Shown: in pieces, positions 42,643 through 45,139 of the stretch
Position numbering within the stretch: position 1 is the stretch's first letter
Layout of the letters: each line of letters opens with the position of its first letter
Source of the DNA: Halorhodospira sp.
GTDB taxonomy: Bacteria > Pseudomonadota > Gammaproteobacteria > Nitrococcales > Halorhodospiraceae
NCBI GenBank assembly: GCA_007121755.1
Contig: SKJZ01000202.1
Span: forward strand, 1-45,139
Direction: 5' to 3'
Length of the DNA stretch: 45,139 nucleotides
The notes under the pieces: generated by a model
What the model was told of the DNA's origin: nothing
What the model saw: only the letters and a program-made list of their open reading frames with translations
Database searches by the model: none
Position numbers and translations under genes: made by a program

Positions 42643-43974
42643 TTATGTGCTAAGGGTTCGTAACAGGTTGTCATAGTCCTCACTGATCCGGGCATCGGTC
42701 TCGATCAGTTCGCGGACCTTGCGGCAAGCGTGGAGCACGGTGGTATGGTCCCGTCCTCCGAACGCGTCGCCAATTTCCGGGAGCGAATGGGTGGTCAACT
42801 CCTTGGCGAGATGCATCGCCAACTGGCGCGGCCGAGTGATGGAGCGGTTGCGCCGCTTCGAGAGTAGGTCACCGACTCGTATTTTATAGTAAGCGGCGAC
42901 AGTCTTTTGGATGTTATCAATCGTCACAAGCTTTTGCTGCAGGGCCAGAAGATCGCGCAGCGCCTCCTTGGTGAACTCCAGGTCTATCTTGCGGCCGGTG
43001 AATTGCGCGTTGGCAGCGATGCGGCGCAGAGCGCCCTCGAGTTCGCGGACGTTGGAGCGGATCCGCTTGGCCACGAAGAAGGCGACCTCATCGGGAAGGT
43101 CGATGCCGCTACGGTCGGCCTTGCTCTTTAGTATGGCGACGCGGGTCTCGAGCTCGGGCGGCTCGATCGCAACGGTCAAACCCCACCCGAAACGCGATTT
43201 GAGGCGCTCCTCGAGACCGTTTACCTCCTTTGGGTAACGGTCGCAGGTCATGATGACCTGCTGGCCGCCCTCAAGAAGCGCGTTGAAGGTATGGAAGAAC
43301 TCCTCTTGTGAGCGCTCCTTGCCAGCGAAGAACTGGATATCATCGATCAATAGGGCGTCGAGATTGCGGTAGTGGCGTTTGAAATCGTCGATGGAGTTGT
43401 GTTGCAAAGCCTTGACCATCTCGGCGACGAAGCGCTCGGAGTGGAGATAGACGACCTTGGCGTTTGGGCGGGCCGCGAGCGTGGCATTGCCTACGGCGTG
43501 CATCAGGTGGGTCTTGCCGAGTCCGACACCCCCGTAAATAAACAACGGGTTGTAGGCGATACCTGGGTTTTCCGCTACTTGCATACTCGCAGCCCGGGCG
43601 AGTTGGTTTGATTTACCTTCGACGAAGGTGTCGAAGGTAAACCGGGGATTGAGGTTGTGCTGCGCGGTGCGTGGCTCCGGCGCACGGGCGGATTGTTGAC
43701 TGGCGACAGGGTTGGGTTCCGTGGGTATGTTGGAACTGCCGACCTCGAATTGGAGGTCGGGCGGGTCATCGGGACGGACTGCGGCGAGGAGTTCCCGAAT
43801 GCGGTCTCCGAAGTGGTCGCGCACCCAATCGAGCACAAAGCGGTTGGGTGCTAGTAGTCGGACGGTGTCGGGCGTCTCATGGGCGTGCAGCGGGCGCACC
43901 CAAGTGTTCAACTGCTGGTCCGGGACCTCGCGCTCCAGTTGCCGTAGGCAGTGGCTCCACAGAGAGTCTTGCAT
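42643..43974 (-). CDS. dnaA: Chromosomal replication initiator DnaA
   Basis: A 443-residue initiator. Domain I is the first about 65 residues (LWSHCLRQLEREVPDQQLNTWV), then a short linker. The AAA+ domain begins near NPRFTFDTFVEG, with Walker A GGVGLGKT at 148-155 and Walker B LLIDDIQF. Domain IV has the DnaA signature GGRDHTTVLHACRK. It binds DnaA boxes and opens the origin. Confidence 0.97.
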   Translation of the reverse strand: MQDSLWSHCLRQLEREVPDQQLNTWVRPLHAHETPDTVRLLAPNRFVLDWVRDHFGDRIRELLAAVRPDDPPDLQFEVGSSNIPTEPNPVASQQSARAPEPRTAQHNLNPRFTFDTFVEGKSNQLARAASMQVAENPGIAYNPLFIYGGVGLGKTHLMHAVGNATLAARPNAKVVYLHSERFVAEMVKALQHNSIDDFKRHYRNLDALLIDDIQFFAGKERSQEEFFHTFNALLEGGQQVIMTCDRYPKEVNGLEERLKSRFGWGLTVAIEPPELETRVAILKSKADRSGIDLPDEVAFFVAKRIRSNVRELEGALRRIAANAQFTGRKIDLEFTKEALRDLLALQQKLVTIDNIQKTVAAYYKIRVGDLLSKRRNRSITRPRQLAMHLAKELTTHSLPEIGDAFGGRDHTTVLHACRKVRELIETDARISEDYDNLLRTLST

Positions 43975-44041
43975 TGGGTGCGACTACCTCATGCGAATTG
44001 GTTGTGTAGTTTCCCGTGAACGCGGGCGATCCCGGGGCGGG

Positions 44042-44063
44042 AAGACCAGTCTAATGAGGTCTT
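44042..44063. repeat. Inverted repeat AAGACC-N10-GGTCTT upstream of dnaA
   Basis: AAGACC (44042-44047) and GGTCTT (44058-44063) are perfect inverted arms, 6 bp from the DnaA box. The same hexamer sequence, in the opposite arrangement, forms the repeat before dnaN. A regulatory role for dnaA is possible but unproven. Confidence 0.4.
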
Positions 44064-44069
44064 GGAAGG

Positions 44070-44078
44070 TTATCCACA
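44070..44078 (+). promoter_or_regulatory. Consensus DnaA box
   Basis: TTATCCACA is a perfect R-type DnaA box in the dnaA-rpmH gap, 16 bp before the rpmH -35. It may serve dnaA autoregulation or be part of the origin. It is the only perfect box I found there. Confidence 0.7.
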
Positions 44079-44094
44079 GGGCCAGAGAGGGCGA

Positions 44095-44123
44095 TTGACA
44101 GGCGCGGCGGCGCCGAGTAGATT
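44095..44123 (+). promoter_or_regulatory. Sigma70 promoter of rpmH-rnpA
   Basis: TTGACA (44095-44100) is a perfect -35. A 17-bp spacer leads to TAGATT (44118-44123), 4 of 6 to the -10. Transcription would begin near 44130, about 55 bases before rpmH. Confidence 0.75.
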
Positions 44124-44184
44124 CGCCGCCTCGAAGAACCGTCCGGGCCGTCGTGGACCGGGCGCGGCCAGAGAAAAGTGAGCT

Positions 44185-44319
44185 ATGAAACGGACCTATC
44201 AGCCCAGCACTATTAAACGTAGTCGTACGCACGGTTTTCGCGCCCGGATGGCTTCGCGATCCGGGCGGGATGTGTTGAAGCGCCGCCGGGCAAAGGGGCG
44301 TCATCGACTCTGCCCGTAA
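44185..44319 (+). CDS. rpmH: 50S ribosomal protein L34
   Basis: A 44-residue basic protein: MKRTYQPSTIKRSRTHGFRAR onward through RSGRDVLKRRRAKGRHRL, all characteristic of L34. The end is Cys-Pro rather than the more usual Ser/Thr-Val. It is followed 19 bp later by rnpA, as in most bacteria. Confidence 0.95.
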   Translation: MKRTYQPSTIKRSRTHGFRARMASRSGRDVLKRRRAKGRHRLCP

Positions 44320-44338
44320 GCGCCGCCGACCTGACGCT

Positions 44339-44710
44339 GTGACCGGGACGGCGCGCTTTGGGCGTGACTGCCGGTTACGGCGGCCGGCGGAATTTAAACG
44401 GACGCTCAGGCAGCCCGGCGATGTTCTGCAGGACCGCTATTTTAAAGTCGCGGTGCGCGAGAATCACTGCAGCGGGGCGCGGTTAGGTATGACGGTTCCG
44501 AAACGGATCCTGAAGCGGGCGGTCGACCGGAACCGCGTTAAGCGGATTATTCGCGAGAGTTTTCGCCTCCATCAATCGCGGCTGCCGGCGGTGGACGTTG
44601 TCGTCGGTGTCCGCCAGGCGGTCCGCGGTAGTCTTGATTCAAGGCAGTTGCGGAGCAGCCTCGAAGTGATTTGGCGCCGGCTGGAAGCTTATCCATGCGG
44701 ATCGCCCTGA
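44339..44710 (+). CDS. rnpA: Ribonuclease P protein component
   Basis: A 123-residue basic protein (GTG start) that partners the RNase P RNA to cut tRNA 5' leaders. RLRRPAEFKRTL and the signature KRAVDRNRVKRIIRESFR are present. The 3' end overlaps yidD by 16 bp. The RNase P RNA gene itself is not in the window. Confidence 0.93.
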   Translation: MTGTARFGRDCRLRRPAEFKRTLRQPGDVLQDRYFKVAVRENHCSGARLGMTVPKRILKRAVDRNRVKRIIRESFRLHQSRLPAVDVVVGVRQAVRGSLDSRQLRSSLEVIWRRLEAYPCGSP

Positions 44711-44922
44711 TCGCGCTGGTCAAGGGCTACCAGTACGCGGTTAGTCCCTTGATCGGTCCACGCTGCCGCTTCGTACCGACATGCTCCCAATACGCGGTTG
44801 ACGCCCTGGAACGGCACGGTGTATGGCGGGGCGGCTGGTTAGCCATGAGGCGGGTCGCGCGATGCCATCCGTTCTGCGCGGGGGGTTACGACCCTGTGCC
44901 CGATGATCGTTCCCGGGAGTAA
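44695..44922 (+). CDS. yidD: Membrane protein insertion efficiency factor YidD
   Basis: A 75-residue protein. The N-terminal amphipathic segment (IALIALVKGYQYAVSPLIG) precedes PRCRFVPTCSQYAVDALERHG and CHPFCAGGYDPVP, the cysteine motifs of YidD. The ATG at 44695 is chosen over an in-frame codon at 44671 inside rnpA. It assists YidC-dependent insertion and lies just before yidC. Confidence 0.92.
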   Translation: MRIALIALVKGYQYAVSPLIGPRCRFVPTCSQYAVDALERHGVWRGGWLAMRRVARCHPFCAGGYDPVPDDRSRE

Positions 44923-44928
44923 ACCCAG

Positions 44929-45139
44929 ATGGAAAATCAACGACCTTTCTTCCTTGTAGCTATCGTTCTGTTGGCGGTGCTGCTCTACTTCTCCTGGGAG
45001 CACGAACAACGTGTGGTCCCCGATGACGTGCCCGAGGAGACCGTAGAGGAGGATCGGGAACGGCCCGAAGAGCCGCCCGAAGTTGCCGCTCCGGCGGAGC
45101 CCGATGTCGCTGACGATCCCGCTGCTCGTGAACCGGTTG
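44929..45139 (+). CDS. yidC: Membrane protein insertase YidC (5' end only)
   Basis: About 70 residues before the window ends. MENQRPFFLVAIVLLAVLLYF is the first membrane helix of gram-negative YidC, and an acidic, Pro/Glu/Ala-rich periplasmic linker follows. The catalytic membrane core is outside. It begins 6 bp after yidD. Confidence 0.9.
   Translation, partial: MENQRPFFLVAIVLLAVLLYFSWEHEQRVVPDDVPEETVEEDRERPEEPPEVAAPAEPDVADDPAAREPV

Overview
The window is GC-rich, densely coded chromosomal DNA of a gammaproteobacterium. The clues are the dnaA-dnaN-recF-gyrB block next to rpmH-rnpA-yidD-yidC, the hslVU, ubiEJB, ntrBC-glnA and glyQS neighbourhoods, and the lptM-lysA-dapF-xerC run. An Ectothiorhodospiraceae-like (often halo-alkaliphilic) bacterium is my best guess, because arsenite-oxidising Arx loci of this layout are known there (Alkalilimnicola, Ectothiorhodospira, Halorhodospira). 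The species is not established. I saw no tRNA, rRNA, insertion sequence, phage gene or CRISPR array, and no gene-free stretch above 300 bp.

Left part (1-11.7 kb): an anaerobic arsenite oxidase (Arx) locus. Three genes read leftwards: arxX (periplasmic binding protein), arxS (sensor kinase) and arxR (sigma54 activator, cut by the window edge). The structural operon arxB'-arxA-arxB-arxC-arxD reads rightwards. It is followed by a membrane-anchored monoheme cytochrome c and a SlyD-like FKBP. The 262-bp divergent region holds a near-consensus sigma54 promoter facing arxB', repeats suited to an enhancer-binding protein, and two GTTAC-N6-GTAAC palindromes around the arxX start. The proposed flow is: arsenite is oxidised at periplasmic ArxA (Tat-exported), electrons pass through the Fe-S protein ArxB to the quinone-linked membrane protein ArxC, and ArxD is the maturation chaperone.

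Middle (11.7-27.6 kb): housekeeping genes. These are an esterase, lptM-lysA-dapF-DUF484-xerC, hslVU, DUF971-ubiE-ubiJ-ubiB, then leftward envC-ctpA-deacetylase-pfpI (cell envelope and division), then rhodanese-secB-gpsA.

Nitrogen block (27.6-33.1 kb): ntrC, ntrB and glnA read leftwards. glnA has a sigma54 promoter and two NtrC sites 32 bp apart. A third, perfect NtrC site lies before ntrB, directly against the glnA terminator. Upstream lie a TusA-like sulfur carrier and a PP-loop ATPase with conserved cysteines, probably a tRNA-thiolation-type pair.

Right part (33.2-45.1 kb): glyQ-glyS-gmhB-plsC read right; gyrB, recF, dnaN and dnaA read left; rpmH, rnpA, yidD and the start of yidC read right. 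This is the classical origin-proximal arrangement. A DnaA box and the rpmH promoter lie in the dnaA-rpmH gap. An imperfect inverted repeat of about 54 bp per arm fills much of the recF-gyrB gap.
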